Of a stretch of 64,000 nt of DNA, positions 11,189-23,127 are shown one piece after another. The first letter of the stretch is position 1, and every line of letters starts with the position of its first letter. Origin of the DNA: Cryptomeria japonica (Eukaryota > Streptophyta > Pinopsida > Cupressales > Cupressaceae); the NCBI RefSeq assembly GCF_030272615.1, contig NC_081413.1:186646669-186710668 (forward strand), written 5' to 3'. Position numbers and translations under genes: made by a program. Under the pieces are notes generated by a model. It was not told the DNA's origin, ran no database searches, and saw nothing but the letters and a program-made list of their open reading frames with translations.

Positions 11189-13242
11189 GCGCATTATCCA
11201 GTACTTCTTGCTAGGTAGACATGACCAGATAGTCTTGATCGATGTCATGAGTTGTATGCAAAGGATACCGCTTTGTTACGACAGGTTGGATTATATTATA
11301 TAGCGCATTTGCCCAAGGTTACGGCCAATGGGGCTATGAATACTGCTTTGGTTGAGCGATGGCATTTAGAGACATGTTCTTTTCATCTACCAATTGGTGA
11401 GACAACTATCACACTTGAGGATGTGTGGTGTATTTTACACATTTTGATATCTGGTAGGCGAGTTACTTTTGATCGTGATTATGGTATTTCAGCTTTGTGT
11501 ACATTGTTTGAGTGTGAGGAGAAGGATCTACATATCTGTGGTTGTTATGATATTCATTAGGATGATTTTGATTATGATGATCTCTTCATTGTGCTTGCTT
11601 GTATTGTTGTTGGATCATTGATTCCTGATAGACACGCCCATGGTTTTCCTATTGGATGGGGACGTGTTATACATGATAAGATTATTGGCAGACATGTGTT
11701 TTCTTGGGGTCCTTGTCTTCTTGCCCCTTTGTATCATCAGATGCATGGGGTTACTTGCAACAGAAATCAGTTGGATGTGGTATTACTTTGCTTTAGACAT
11801 GGTCTTGGGAGCACATAGATATCTTCCGTCCTACATTACATATAGCTTTAGAGCCAAAGCAGACATATGCTTATGGATATACTGTTGGTGTGAGGCATAG
11901 GGCATCAGGTAACATCTTGTATTGGCATCATCAAATTGATATCTCACAGTACTTCTCATGGAGACCTTATCTTACTTGTCTTGGTTGGACTGATGATGCT
12001 TAGCATCTTCCTTTTTGTCGACAACAAAGATATCTTATTGGTAGAGATGTTGGTAGTCACAGGGTTATTGATATGCATCTTCCTAGTCATGTGCTTAGAC
12101 AGTTCGTGGAAGTACAGGGTATTCCAGACGTGACAACTTATTTTGCTCGCACTACTCGAGAGGTTGGTGATTAGGGTGCTTGTATACAACCTCATGTTGC
12201 TATTATTGAGTTTGATTCTCTTGCTCCTATTTTGTGAGTATGGTGGCTTGGTGTAGCGGATCCAAGGTCCACAAAGCAGTATAGTGTATGGTGAATACAG
12301 CATAGGCCTATACCTTTTATAGATTCGACAGTTTCGATTGGTGCTCAACAGATTAGACATGGCAAGGGTCCCAGAGGGAGAGGTGGAGAGGATAGGGGTA
12401 GAGAAGTTAGAGGTGGAGAAGGAAGAGGTGAAGGAGGTAGGGATGGAGGAGGTAGAGGTGGAGGAGGATAGGATAGGTGTTGATAGCAATGGTCGCAGGG
12501 CAGGTGGAGGAGGTATAGATCTGATAGAAGCGGTCACAAGGAAGGTGGAGGAGGTATAGATCTGATAGCAACGGTCACAGAGTAGGTGGATAGTGATAGG
12601 GAGGATGTGGATATTGGTGGAGAGACTGCATCCATGAGCAATTCTGATGATAGTGATGAGTTAGGATCAGGGTCATCGAGTAGCGATGGAGATGAGGGTG
12701 GGGATGATGGTTATGATGTGGAGATGCCCCAATTTGTAGAGTTTGTAGGTGTGGATAGAGGAGATGAGGAGGGATTGAGAGATCAGGTTAGGCATTTAGA
12801 GGACTTGTTCGCTACTTTGTGGCAGCAGTGGATGGAGGATAGGGATCAGTATCGACATGCAATGGAGGATTTGACTGCAGAGAGGGATCAGATAGCTGCT
12901 GATAGAGATCGATTATAGTGGGAGAGAGATGAGGCAGTTAGGCGGTCTCAGATCACTATGGATGCATATGATCAATTATTTGGGCCAATGACGAAGGCGC
13001 GTATCCATGTAGATAGCTATTTTGTTGCAACACAGGAGGATATTTATTATCGGCATATTTATGAGAGAGCTATCCCTGAGGGTCAGAGGGAACCTAGTTT
13101 TGGTTCTTTCATGGGGAGAAGATCAAGTCAATCTACTTCTCGACAGACTAGCAGTGGGGGAGTGATGGGTCCACCTAGAGCGTCGTCAGGACAGGCTGGA
13201 GCTAGTCGAGATACACCTACTAATAGAGGCAGTATAGGTTGA
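11189..13242 (+). pseudogene. Plant mobile domain (PMD, MAIN/MAIL-like) protein, decayed main exon
   Basis: Conceptual product runs from HYPVLLAR to the RGSIG end at 13242. The PMD (aminotransferase-like plant mobile domain) fold is clear at 11240-12140: RQVGLYYIAHLPKVTANGA, then LVERWHLETCSFHLPIGE, ITLEDVWCILHILISGRRV, a CGC patch and a second half with WRPYLTC and LPSHVLRQF. Next comes an Arg/Gly/Glu-rich stretch (12350-12560), an acidic Ser/Asp stretch (12590-12720), a coiled coil (12770-12920, LRDQVRHLEDLFATLWQQW) and a Ser/Arg-rich tail. Several TAG or TGA stops and frameshifts break it. Host MAIN and MAIL1 proteins act in silencing and transcription; transposon-borne copies are known in MuDR-like and gypsy elements. 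Here the context is an LTR element. Confidence 0.8.
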
Positions 13243-14672
13243 GAGATTGGATGTTGATTTTGATGATGTAGATACGATGTATTTTGACACATTTTTATAT
13301 GATATATATATATGATATGTGTTCTTGATGATATTTTGATGGTGAACTTCATGGTATAATGTTTCCTTATTGTGATGATGAATGTAATATGAATGTGATA
13401 TTATGTAGTGATTTGATGTAGCTTTATGCATAATGGTTGATGAAAACTTTATTATGAGTATGAAATGGTAATGAACATGCAATGTGATGATGCTTATATA
13501 TTTTTGTGTGTCAAAATACATGTTGAAGATCTTTAGAAGAATTGTTAATTGTTAGACGTAGAAAATAATCAATCTTTGTAAGCCATATTTTGATGTGATA
13601 ATGGATGATATGATAGAAATTTTGATGAGAAATTCTTCATTGCTTTATTCGTAGTGCAATACATTATCATCATTGAGCCTTATTATATAACAATGGAGCT
13701 TATTACACCAAGGTATAAGGAACCAAGATGTATATATATCTCATTGCAAAGAAACAAACACGTAACAGACAAGAAATGAACCCTCCATTTTGGGAATTAC
13801 ACTAGGGTTCGAGGTATGTGTGGAATTCACAAGTTGAATGCTCCTATCACAGACACCCACTAGAGCAATTGCCCCAGAACTTCATCAGTTCAAACCACAA
13901 ACAACAAACAAAGAAAAGGATCAAGCCCATCATGGCTCCTCTAGTCACTTTTGGACATCCTTGAGTAGCTAAAAGCAATGATCTTTGCCAATTTGATAAA
14001 AAGAGTCAACCAAAACAGACAAAACTCAGCAATGAGACTAACTGTGCCTTTTCTTTGATATGTTTGGTGTAATTTTGATAATGTCTGGTCTCAGAAGTTT
14101 TGGAGCCCGTATAAGATCGATCTATCTTGTTTTGAGTGTACCGATTCTATTTAAGACAAGATGTTGATCATGTTGATAGTTTGATAAATCGATAGATTAG
14201 ACAGTTGATTAGTGTGATTGCAAACGTTTTGACAAGCTAGTGTATCCTTTGTTTAACTTCGTGTGAAGTGTTTGTTGGACATCTGTTGGGGTGTTTGATT
14301 CTTGCGAGACAATTTATTGCAAGTTTTAAATTGGTATTTTGAATGTTTTTGGTATTTTTGAAGAGCTTTTGAATGTTTCTGGATTTTTTCAGGATCATTT
14401 TATGATTTTTTGGGATTTTTTCAGGATCGTTTTATGATTTTTTTGCATTTTTTCAATTATGCCCCCAAGTATGCAGACCTTACATGATGATGCATAATGT
14501 GATGGAGACAATGAATTTTTAATATGAGTTATGCTAATGCAAGATGCATGACAAAAATGTAATTCCTATTCAAACAAGGATGAGTGCGTGTGTCTTTCAT
14601 TCTAAAATGCACTAATTGGATTGAAGGTGCGAAACATTTCAGAGATAGGAGTTCAATACATTCTCAAAAGAC
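13243..14672. other. Non-coding interior of the PMD element
   Basis: AT-rich, no gene read. A 32-bp direct repeat lies at 14381-14412 and 14413-14444 (core TTTTTTCAGGATC). 13243-13500 is likely the 3' UTR of the PMD gene. Confidence 0.5.
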
Positions 14673-14924
14673 TTAGGCCATCCAACCTAACACACTATGT
14701 AACCAAGATTTATGAATGGAGGCGTGGAAAACTTCTCCATCAATTCTTGAAATTTTGATCTTCTTTGCCAATGTGTGTGCAATTGAGTTTATTCTGACTC
14801 TTATAGCCATCAAAGACCCTTGGAATCCTATGTGGCTAGCTACATGAGTTATTCTGACTTCAAAAGCAACCTGGATAGAGCCTCGCTGCCAGCAAGCTTT
14901 TAGGGCTCCGACGAGGTTATGCAC
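14673..14924 (-). pseudogene. Possible RNase H-like remnant
   Basis: 83 codons open on the minus strand. The stretch INSIAHTLAKK resembles the N-x-x-A-D-x-L-A ending of plant RNase H-like domains, with His in the Asp place. The orientation agrees with the pol strand of the PMD element. No other motif supports it, so it may be chance. Confidence 0.25.
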
Positions 14925-15225
14925 TGTAATCTCTCAAATATTGCTCCATTGCTAGTAGGTGTCCATAGCCCTGATGGATTTGTTTGCATGTTCCCATAGT
15001 CAAGCTTTCTCTTATTTTGTCACACTTGTATGCGTGATATTTCAATAATATATCATTTTTTTTTGTCTTGAGCTTGACATAACACTTTTTTCTTTTATTT
15101 TCTTTCCTTGACTTATAAGTAATGAAACCTACTTGGGTATGACAATTACAGTGGCGCTAAAGCAGAATATTGGATTTTTCACTATCCACATGATCAACTA
15201 GGTATCTATAATGATTTTTCACTAG
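14925..15225. other. Non-coding segment next to the right LTR copy
   Basis: No gene. TTTTTCACTANCCACATGATCAA occurs twice (about 15174 and 15211). GCGCCACTG read on the minus strand near 15155 resembles gypsy primer sites but is not adjacent to a recognised LTR end. Confidence 0.3.
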
Positions 15226-15763
15226 CCACATGATCAATTCTGATTTAGCATGTGTTGTAGGAATTTGAAATTGAATTTGATTTTCATTTTCAATTTGGAT
15301 TTAAATTTGGTCATTTGAATGCTGAAATGCACATGAAATTAACTGAAATTCAGATTTGGGGAAAATGTGAATTTGATGATATGAAATGATATGAAATGAA
15401 CTAAAATTCGAATTTGGGAGAATAGAAATGAAATTGGATGGAATTAATTGAAATTATAATTTGGGGATTTGGAGAAATAAGTTAATTAATGAAATTATTT
15501 AAACTTGGGAGATTGAATTAATTGGATAAAAAGATTATTTAACTAAAGAAAATGTCATAATTAATTAAATAATTGATATTTAATTAATAATTGAGATAGG
15601 GTTAACCGATTAAAATGATTTGAGAATAGAAGTAGAATAATTAGAAGTGTTGAAGGGCGATGATTAGAAGGAATGGTTAGTTTAATAAAATAATTAAAGA
15701 ATTACTTAATTAAATATACGAATAATTAGTGTAGAATTAATGAGAAATTTTTAGGTGTCTACA
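15226..15763 (-). repeat. Right (5') LTR of the PMD element, truncated copy
   Basis: 538 bp matching 2630-3106 plus 10302-10338, without the intervening copia A, which proves that A is an insertion. It ends GTGTCTACA and is followed by CTAGC (TSD). Confidence 0.8.
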
Positions 15764-17223
15764 CTAGCTGCCTCCTAAATTGTTTAGTTCATTATTTTTA
15801 CTACACCATTACGTTGAGGTGTTCTCAGGGCAGACAACTATCTTCTAATACCATGTTTCTCACAAAAGTTGTTAAACTCATCAGAAGTAAATTCTCTTCC
15901 TTTGTCAAATCTCAAACACTTAATCTTTCTGTCAACTTCATTTTCAACTTTAGCCTTGAATATTTTGAATTTATCTAAAGCTTATGACTTCTCTCTAAAA
16001 AATGCAACCCATGACATTTTATAGTAACCATCAATAAATAACATAAAATACTTCTCACCTTGTATACTCTTTGTTCTGGTTGGACCACATAGATCTATAT
16101 GCACTAAATCCAACAATTTGGTGGATGAATGCTCCTTTCCTCTATAAGTTCCTCTTGTCTACTTTCCAACTCGACATCCTCTGCATATGTTGTTATCTAG
16201 TTCGATCAATCTGGGTAAATCTCTCACTGCACTTGATGAACTGATCTTCACTAAGTTGCCAAAATTGATATGACACATCCTCAGATGCCAGAGCTAGATA
16301 TCATTAATGATCTAAGACAAAAAAAATAATGCTTCGTAGCTCCTTCTAGCAGATACATGTTTCCACCAGTCCTTTTCCCTGTTGCAATAACAATTTTGGA
16401 TCCTTTACGGATCTCACAACCATCATCTTGAAAGACAACATTGTAACCATTTTCATACATTTGTCCAACATTCAAAAGATTATGATGAAAACCCTTCACA
16501 TAATAAACAGTGTCAGTGTTATGCTTTTCATCAAAAGAAATAGAACCAATTCCCACAATTTAAGTTGTCTGATCATCTTCGAATCTAATTGAAGCACCAT
16601 CACACTTATCAAGTTTCACAAGCTTATTTTTGTCACCAGTCATATGATTTGAGCATACACTATCAATCAACCATTCATTTCTATCTCTTCTGGCATGTAA
16701 AGTAGTAGCAATAGTCTTAGGAATATCAATCTTTGGTACATCTCTTTCTATCAAAAACAAGCAATCATCATCTTCATAATTTGATTCATCATCTGAAATT
16801 CCAACATCATCTTTGACATAATAGGCTCTCTTATTAAATTTTCCTTTATTTTCTCTTGATTTTTGCCTTGAACATTTTTCCAGACACCTAGTAGCAATAT
16901 GACCAATCTTTCCACATCTAAAGCATTTAAGAGGTAACATACCTTTGTATTTGTCGATGTCTTTCTTCAATCTCCTAACAAAGTTTGCTTCCATACCATT
17001 TGGACTTTCATCTTCTGAATCTTCATTAGAGGCTTTAAATGCAGATTCATTCTTAGCCTTGTCTTTTACAAACTTCCTTATCTCAAATGTTGATAGAGTT
17101 CCATACATTTGCTCTCTAGTGAACTTCTTTGGATCATAGGTTTCTTCAATAGCCAAGATCTTGTCACTATAGCTTTTCGGTAGGAATATCAAGATATTCT
17201 CAATTGTGTCTTCATCTCACAAG
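15764..17223 (-). pseudogene. E1 gag C-terminus, protease and integrase N-terminal half
   Basis: Gag C-terminal part from about 17210 (ILIFLPKSYSDKILAIEE) with an intact CCHC knuckle CFRCGKIGHIATRC near 16920. The protease site is DSVCSNHMTGD near 16660, where the usual DSG is DSV: the Gly after the catalytic Asp is lost. The integrase zinc-binding region lies at 16300-16180 and the core continues to 15764 (EFTSDEFNNFCEKHGIRRQL). The integrase is cut at EAA by the PMD element and resumes at 2025. Stops include a TAG where the motif expects Gln before EAA. Confidence 0.85.
17219..17223. repeat. Target site duplication ACAAG, left, of element C
   Basis: ACAAG at 17219-17223 is repeated at 35937-35941, directly at the LTR ends of C. 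Confidence 0.93.
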
Positions 17224-18104
17224 TGTTGGAATCCAAGAACACTAAGAGGGGGGTTGAATCAGTGTTCTACTGGATTATAAGATTTTAGACTTATCAAAAC
17301 ATTCATTCATCAACCGGTAAACATAAATACATGTAATTGAAACAAATAATGCAAGCACATAAATGAACAACAAAACAAAGAGAATTTATACGTGGAAAAC
17401 CTCAATGAGGAAAAACCACGGTGGGATTTGTGACCCATAATATCATTTCACTAGCCATATGAAGAGATATTACATATAATAGGGGTCTGCACATGTAGGA
17501 AGGCACACTTCCTAGCGCACACTGCTCATCACAAAGAGTCTCGCTGACTACAATCACTTTATGATACAAAACACAACAAAACTAAACTCGTATAATGCAT
17601 CTGCTATGCTTGATTGAGTTTCGGTTAAGGCTCTGACTGTTTCAGTTCTTAAACCCTAAACCTTTGTCGGGATAACATACACCTTATGAGTACCTTATAA
17701 ATTATCTACAAATCATTACAAAATATTGCTTTCGCATACAAATGATCTCGCATACATAAACTTCGCATGTCAAATCTTATCTCCAATGTTATATCTTAAA
17801 TGACCTAATAGTCTGACTTATATACCCTTACAAACATTTATGCCATAAGTCGGCTTACATATAAAATGATAATACATGTCGTCTCATTACAAAAACATAT
17901 GGATTATAAAATGCTTTGCCAGTATACTATCCTTTGCGGGATCTCCAAGTGATGTTGGCTTCCCATACCGGTACCTAGTTTGTCAGTTACCTTTGAAATC
18001 CTTGATGTCGGTAAAGTGTTTGTCAGTGTCGGTGAACCAGAATATGTTGTCAGTGTTTCCATCAATGACAACATAAGAAACATAATGAGTGTCAATTGCC
18101 AACA
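17224..18104 (-). repeat. 3' LTR of element C
   Basis: Starts TGTTGGAATCC, ends TTGCCAACA on plus. It matches 35055-35936 with scattered differences, mostly transitions. The hairpin GTGG...CCTCAATGAGG...CCAC is at 17392-17419. Confidence 0.93.
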
Positions 18105-18119
18105 ATCTCCCCCTTTCAC
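18105..18119 (-). other. Polypurine tract of element C
   Basis: In element direction GTGAAAGGGGGAGAT immediately precedes the LTR start TGTTGGC; it primes plus-strand DNA synthesis. Confidence 0.85.
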
Positions 18120-18350
18120 ATTGATGACAACACTCATGTGAAAAATGGTTTATATATGCCCTGTCGATCCTGGAATGTGATACTGCTCCCCCTGAGCTAT
18201 ATATGCCATCAGAAATATGATCTATACATATTTCTCTTTTCTATTTTTCACATACACCACTCCCCCTTTGGCATCAATGCCAAAAATTGATACAAGGAAT
18301 GAATAAATCAATGAAATTTTGTACAGGGGAATGTCTCCCAAAAATAATTA

Positions 18351-18575
18351 CTAGAGTTGAATGAGATTGAAGATCTTCGGGTAAGCATTCTTCAAAAGAT
18401 CCAAGTATGTGTCCCAACTGGATTTGAATTTTCTTGAAATTGACACAAGTCCATTTAGGGCATAAGCATGAGATTCTTTCTCCTTGAGTTCTGTCGGTGT
18501 GGGATTTCCCATCATATCTATACACTCCTTATGTACATACAGTGTGTCCAACCGGGGACTCACCAACCCTCTGAG
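18351..18575 (-). pseudogene. Element C long ORF, C-terminal part
   Basis: Final 70-odd residues of the long ORF, ending NLIQL at the stop 18351-18353. With D removed, 23341 onward joins in frame: ...RAKEL then RGLVSPRLDTLYVHKE. The piece contains a Trp/Leu-rich stretch (SSWDTYLDLLKNAYPKIF). It matches no family that I recognise. 18120-18350 downstream is 3' untranslated. Confidence 0.65.
18571..18575. repeat. Target site duplication CTGAG, left, of element D
   Basis: CTGAG at 18571-18575 and again at 23336-23340, flanking element D. Confidence 0.93.
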
Positions 18576-19008
18576 TGTTAGAGTTTCAAGCAAATTGGAA
18601 GCAAATATGAACTAACAATTATATGCAGATTTAAATACAAAAGATAAAGAAATAAAATAGGACACAGATAACATAGAGATTTAACGTGGCTCACCCAAAA
18701 TGGGTTACGTCCACCATACATAGCCGTCCAATCTTTCTTATTATCTAGCAAAAATAATACATCAACCTTACAATGCCTTAAGCATCCCAGCCGCTTATAA
18801 CATGCATTTTTAGGGCAACAAACAAAGTCAGCCTTTTTAGGGTTTTATTACAATGTCAATTTTCATCAACAAAAATGGCCAAAAAAAATTTCTCAGGGGC
18901 GGTCTGCCGCCCCCAAACCCCCGCCCAAGGCTCGGCCCGGCCTCGAACCCTGACAAGGATACGTGCTGAGTGTACAATACTTTGTTGATCAGTCGCCACA
19001 TTTCAACA
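18576..19008 (-). repeat. 3' LTR of element D, full length
   Basis: 433 bp, TGTTAGAGTTTC...TTTCAACA on plus. The hairpin GTGG...ACCCAAAATGGGT...CCAC is at 18686-18714. A strikingly GC-rich patch lies at about 18895-18960 and is missing from the other LTR. Confidence 0.92.
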
Positions 19009-19023
19009 ATCTCCCACTTGGAG
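19009..19023 (-). other. Polypurine tract of element D
   Basis: In element direction CTCCAAGTGGGAGAT precedes the LTR start TGTTGAAATG. Confidence 0.8.
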
Positions 19024-19144
19024 AATGATCAGGCTCCACACCAAACAATCTCCCACTTGGAGACTGAAACTACACGACACCACTGTACATGCAACATCTG
19101 CTGGAAAAAACACTAGGACTCAACTGGTATACATTCCACAATTA

Positions 19145-21025
19145 TCAATCAAGAAGACCAACAGAAATTGATGAAGAAATCAGCTTCTCCTATGGAACTG
19201 CCTTCATGAACATATCGGCAGGATTCTCACTTGTGTGAATCTTCTCAGGCTATAATTGACCCTCCAAAATAGTCCGGATGAAGTGGTACCTGAGTTGAAT
19301 GTGCTTTGTCCTTAAATGAAAAGAAGAGTTCTTTGCAAGATGAATGGCACTCTGGCTATCAGTATACAATGGGCGATCCTCCTATGTTTGACCCAATTCC
19401 TCCAGAAAACATTGTAACCAAATCATCTCCTTGCTGGCTTCTGTAGCAGCAACATACTCAGCTTCAGTGGTTGAAAGTGCAACAACCTTTTGCAGCCTAG
19501 AAATCCAATTGACTGCAGTTCCCCCTATAGTAAAAACATACCCTGTAGTACTCCTTCGTGAATTAATATCACTCGCTAGATCAAAGTCAACAAATCCACT
19601 CAGAGCAGCATTAGATTCTTTGAAACATAATGCCTTCGTAGTAGTTCCTTTCAAATACCGTAGAATCCATTTCACAGCATTCCAATGTTCCATACGCGGA
19701 TTACTCATAAACCTGCTCACAACTCCCACTGCATGTACAATATCTGGCCTTGTGCATACCATTGCATACATCAGACTGTCAATAGCTAATGAATACGGGA
19801 TGTTAGACATTTTATTAACCTCTTCCTGTACCTTTGGGCACATCTCCTTAGTCAATTTGAAATGACTAGCCAAAGGTGTACTAACTGCTTTTGCATCTTG
19901 CATGTTAAATCTTTTCAACACCTTCTTTATATACTCACTTTGGGACAAATTCAAGGTTCTATTTTTCCTGTCCCGTGTAATCCTCATACCAAGAATTTGC
20001 TTAGCTGCACCCAAATCCTTCATAGCAAATGACCTGGCTAATTTCTGTTTAAGATCATTTATATGTTGCATGTTAGACCCAGCAACAAGCATGTCATCAA
20101 CATAAAGCAACAGGATAATATAACTGTCATTATCAGATCTCTTAAAATATACACAATGATCAGAATGACATCTATGATAACCGTGTTTAGCCATGAAACT
20201 ATCAAATTTTAAATACCATTGTCGGGGTGCTTGCTTTAGGCCATACAGACTTTTCTTCAACCTGCACACCAAGTTCTCCTTACCTTTGACCTCATTTCCC
20301 TGTGGTTGCAACATGTAAATTTCCTCCTCCAAATCTCCATGGAGAAAAGTTGTTTTCACATCTAATTGTTCAAGATGTAAATCATCTGTAGCCACAAGAC
20401 TAAGTACAGTTCTCATTGAAGTCATTTTTACAACTGGAGAAAATATTTCATCATAATCTATACCCTTTTTTTGTGCAAAACCTTTTACCACAAGTTTGGC
20501 CTTATATCTTTTCTGACCTCCTTCCTCCTCCTTCACCCGATAAACCCATTTGTTAGGCAAGGCTCTTTTTTCTACAGGTAAAGGGACTAAGTCCCAAGTC
20601 TTATTTTTCATCAAGGAGTCCATCTCCTCTTTCATGCCTAGCTCCCACTGTTGTTTGGCATCCACCTGCATTGCTTCTTCATATTCTTCTGGTTCACCAG
20701 AATCAATTAATAATATAGAATACAAAGAAGGAGAAAATCTTTCAGGGGGTCTACTTGACCTTGTAGAATGTCTAACACTTGCAGGAGCTTGTGGGACATT
20801 CTATTGTTGTTGAGCATCAGGTACCTGTGACATTTCATTTTCAGGAATCTCATCCAACACCACATATTCGTGCTTGTCCTGTTCATGCTTCTTTTCCTGC
20901 ATCTGTTCTTTATACATAACCTTCTCATTGAATATAACATCTCTACTTCTAGTTATTTTCTTATTTTCAAAATTCCATAACTGATAGCCATATTCATCTA
21001 TCCCATATCCAATGAAGGTACATTT
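19145..21025 (-). pseudogene. Element D reverse transcriptase and RNase H
   Basis: A 447-codon uninterrupted stretch (20725-19382) holds the RT and most of RNase H, one of the best preserved in the window. Motifs: NKWVYRVKEEEGGQKRYKAK near 20560, LDVKTTFLHGDLEEEIYM near 20370, LKQAPRQWYLKF near 20230 and the catalytic YVDDMLVAG near 20100. RNase H has STTGYVFTIGG and STTEAEYVAATEA near 19450 and DSQSAIHLAKN near 19345. Pol ends at TGA 19145-19147. Stops are found upstream (QQQ then TAG near 20803) and downstream (TAG at 19385, 19255 and 19187), so the polyprotein as a whole is broken although the RT core is not. Confidence 0.9.
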
Positions 21026-22118
21026 CTAAGATTTAGCATCAAGCTTGGTTCTATTTTCTTTATCAACATGGGCAAAAGCTTCACAACCAAAGGTTTTCAG
21101 AAAAGAATAATTTACCATTTTACTAGTCCATGCCTCCTCTGGAATACCATCCAAAGGGGTTGAAGGTCCTCTATTTATCAAATAGATAGCAGTATGTACA
21201 TCATTTGCCCAAAAATGTAAGGGCAATCCAGCATGCAATCTCATGCTCCTCACGCTTTCCATGATAGTCCTATTCATTCTCTCTGACACACCATTTTCCT
21301 ATGGAGTTCCTAGAACTGTCTTCTGCTTTCTAATCCCATTTAAGGAGCAGTAATCTTCAAATGCCTTGCTGAAATACTCACCTCCATTATCCAATCTGAG
21401 ACACTTCAACCTTTTTCCTATCTCATTCTCAACCAAAGCTTTCCATTTCTTAAAAGTTTCAAAAACATCTAATTTTTGCTTTAGGAAATATACCCATGTT
21501 TTTCTGGTTGAGTCATTAATAAAAATAACATAATAACAAGAGCCACCAAGAGATGATACCTGAGCTAGTCCCCATACATCTGAATGCACAAGCTCTAACT
21601 TCTCACTCTTCTTCTCTTTCCCAACCTTGAGAAATTTGACTCTTTTCTGTTTGCCATAAACATAGTTTTCACAGAACTCTAAATCAATCTTCTTTAGTCC
21701 TGGCAATAGATTTTTGGAGTGAAGGATTTTCATCCCTTTCTCACTCATATGCCCAAGCCTATGGTGCCACATTATCGAATCTGTTCTTGCAACATCTATT
21801 GTTGTTGTCCCTACAGTAACTTTATCTGTAGCAGCTAAGGTAGAGTAAGTGTTACCAGTACACAAATATAATGTGCCTACCTTCGCACCTTTAGCTACTA
21901 TTAATGATCCTTTACTGACCTTCCAGATACTATCTAAGAAGGTAACTATGCAGCCTTCACTACCTAGTTGCCCTGCAGAAATTAAATTTCTTCTTAAGTT
22001 AGGAACATGTCTTACCTCTTGCAGAAACCAGTCATTACCATTCTACAACTTGATCTTTATCTTTCCTTTTCCAACAATTTGACGGGGCTCATCATCACCC
22101 AAATATACCTGTCCAAAA
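21026..22118 (-). pseudogene. Element D integrase
   Basis: The gag-proximal part (22118-21866) shows the VRHVPNLRRNLISAGQL stretch found between protease and integrase. Zinc-binding region: WHHRLGHMSEKGM near 21770 and CENYVYGKQKR near 21670, where the usual CxxC is CENY (second Cys lost). Core: ELVHSDVWG near 21600, DNGGEYFS near 21390 and ENGVSERMNRT near 21280, giving the D, D and E positions. In-frame TAGs replace Gln in IKLQNGN, GTPQENG and AKSQKCTF. Confidence 0.85.
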
Positions 22119-23075
22119 TCACCTTGAACATAATCTAGAAAATATTTTTTTATGGGGTGTAGCATGAAATGAAGCCCCAGAATCTATTACCCAGGAATCA
22201 TTAACATTATCCAAACATAAGACTAAAGCATCTTGTAAAGTATTACTTGCAATATTAGCTTCCTTACTGTCATTTTCATTTTTGTCTCCTTCTTTGTTTT
22301 TTCGAGACCAACAGTCTTTCTTTAGATGACCAGGCTTTCCACAGTACCAGCAATCTTTCTTTCCTCTAGATTGAGAGCGTCCTTTCTTTGACTTCCCTCG
22401 TGACTTCTCATTCCAAGGGCCTTTTCCTCTTTCCTTTGATCTTCCTCTGTTCTCCACATTCAAAACACTACCCGATGATGTTGGAGTCTCACCTGTGCTT
22501 TTCCTTTGCATTTCCTCGCTTAGGATAACACCAACAATATCATCAAATACCAAAGTATTTTTACCAGAGACAGAGTTACTTACAGCCATAACCAAGCTAT
22601 TCCAGCTTTCTGGCAAAGAACATAAAATCAAGAGAGCCCTAACCTCTTCTGCAAAGGTAATTTTTACTAAAGACAATTGACTAGTAATTGTATTAAATTC
22701 ATTTAAGTGCTCCGCTACAGATCCTCCCTCACTCATTTTCAAATTAAAGAAATGATTTATAAGAAATACCTTATTCGAAGCCAAGGGTTTCTCATACAGC
22801 TTAGCCAATGTTGCCATCAAATCTACAATCATTTTTGCTTCTGTTATATTGAAAGCTACAAACGGTGCAAGGCACAATCAAATGGATCTCAATGCCTTTC
22901 TATCTAAAATGTCCCATTCTTCATCTGACATTGTGGTCGCTTTCTTTGCCTTTCCTTCTAATGGCCGCCACAAATCCTTTTGATACAGGTAATCCTCCAT
23001 CTGCATTTTCCATAACTGATAATTCTGGCCGTTAAACTTTTCAACCTTGAATTTGGAATCCTCCATTGCTCCCAC
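22119..23075 (-). pseudogene. Element D gag and protease
   Basis: Starts MGAMEDSKFKVEKFNGQNY at 23075, close behind the PBS. The gag body has HLNEFNTITSQLSL and CCHC knuckle CWYCGKPGHLKKDC near 22340 after a basic KSRGKSKKGRSQSRGKK tract. Protease site: WVIDSGASFHATPHKKIF near 22190, with the DSG intact. One TGA (about 22880), probably from CGA, interrupts the frame after RKALRSI; otherwise gag is open. The tight spacing to the PBS supports this start. Confidence 0.9.
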
Positions 23076-23113
23076 TCAAATCTGAAAGTCCTGCCAATTT
23101 ACAAAAAAACCTC

Positions 23114-23127
23114 GCTCTGATACCAAT
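23114..23127 (-). other. Primer binding site of element D (tRNA-Met)
   Basis: ATTGGTATCAGAGC in element direction, immediately after the 5' LTR. Confidence 0.92.

Larger units (their letters stand above)
2026..15763 (-). mobile_element. LTR element carrying a plant mobile domain (PMD) gene, inserted in E1 integrase
   Basis: A direct repeat of about 0.5 kb marks both ends (2630-3106 plus 10302-10338, and 15226-15763), each ending GTGTCTACA. A polypurine tract in minus orientation lies next to the left copy (TCTCAAAGAGGGGTAGA then TGTAGACACC), so the left copy is the 3' LTR. In that orientation the PMD gene at 10712-13242 is antisense and sits next to the 3' LTR. Known Tat/Ogre-type gypsy elements carry an extra antisense ORF in that place. 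No gag or pol can be read inside. The right LTR is only half the length of the left, so a deletion that removed part of the 5' LTR and gag-pol is likely (inference). Copia A is nested within the left LTR. Confidence 0.65.

Noticed and set aside
11956-12537. 193-codon open stretch on the minus strand
   Set aside because: Lies opposite the low-complexity Arg/Gly/Glu part of the PMD gene; Ser/Pro/Thr repeats are the mirror of that composition.
15150-15168. Possible gypsy primer site (GCGCCACTG on minus)
   Set aside because: Not adjacent to a recognised LTR end; kept only as a remark because the right LTR is truncated.
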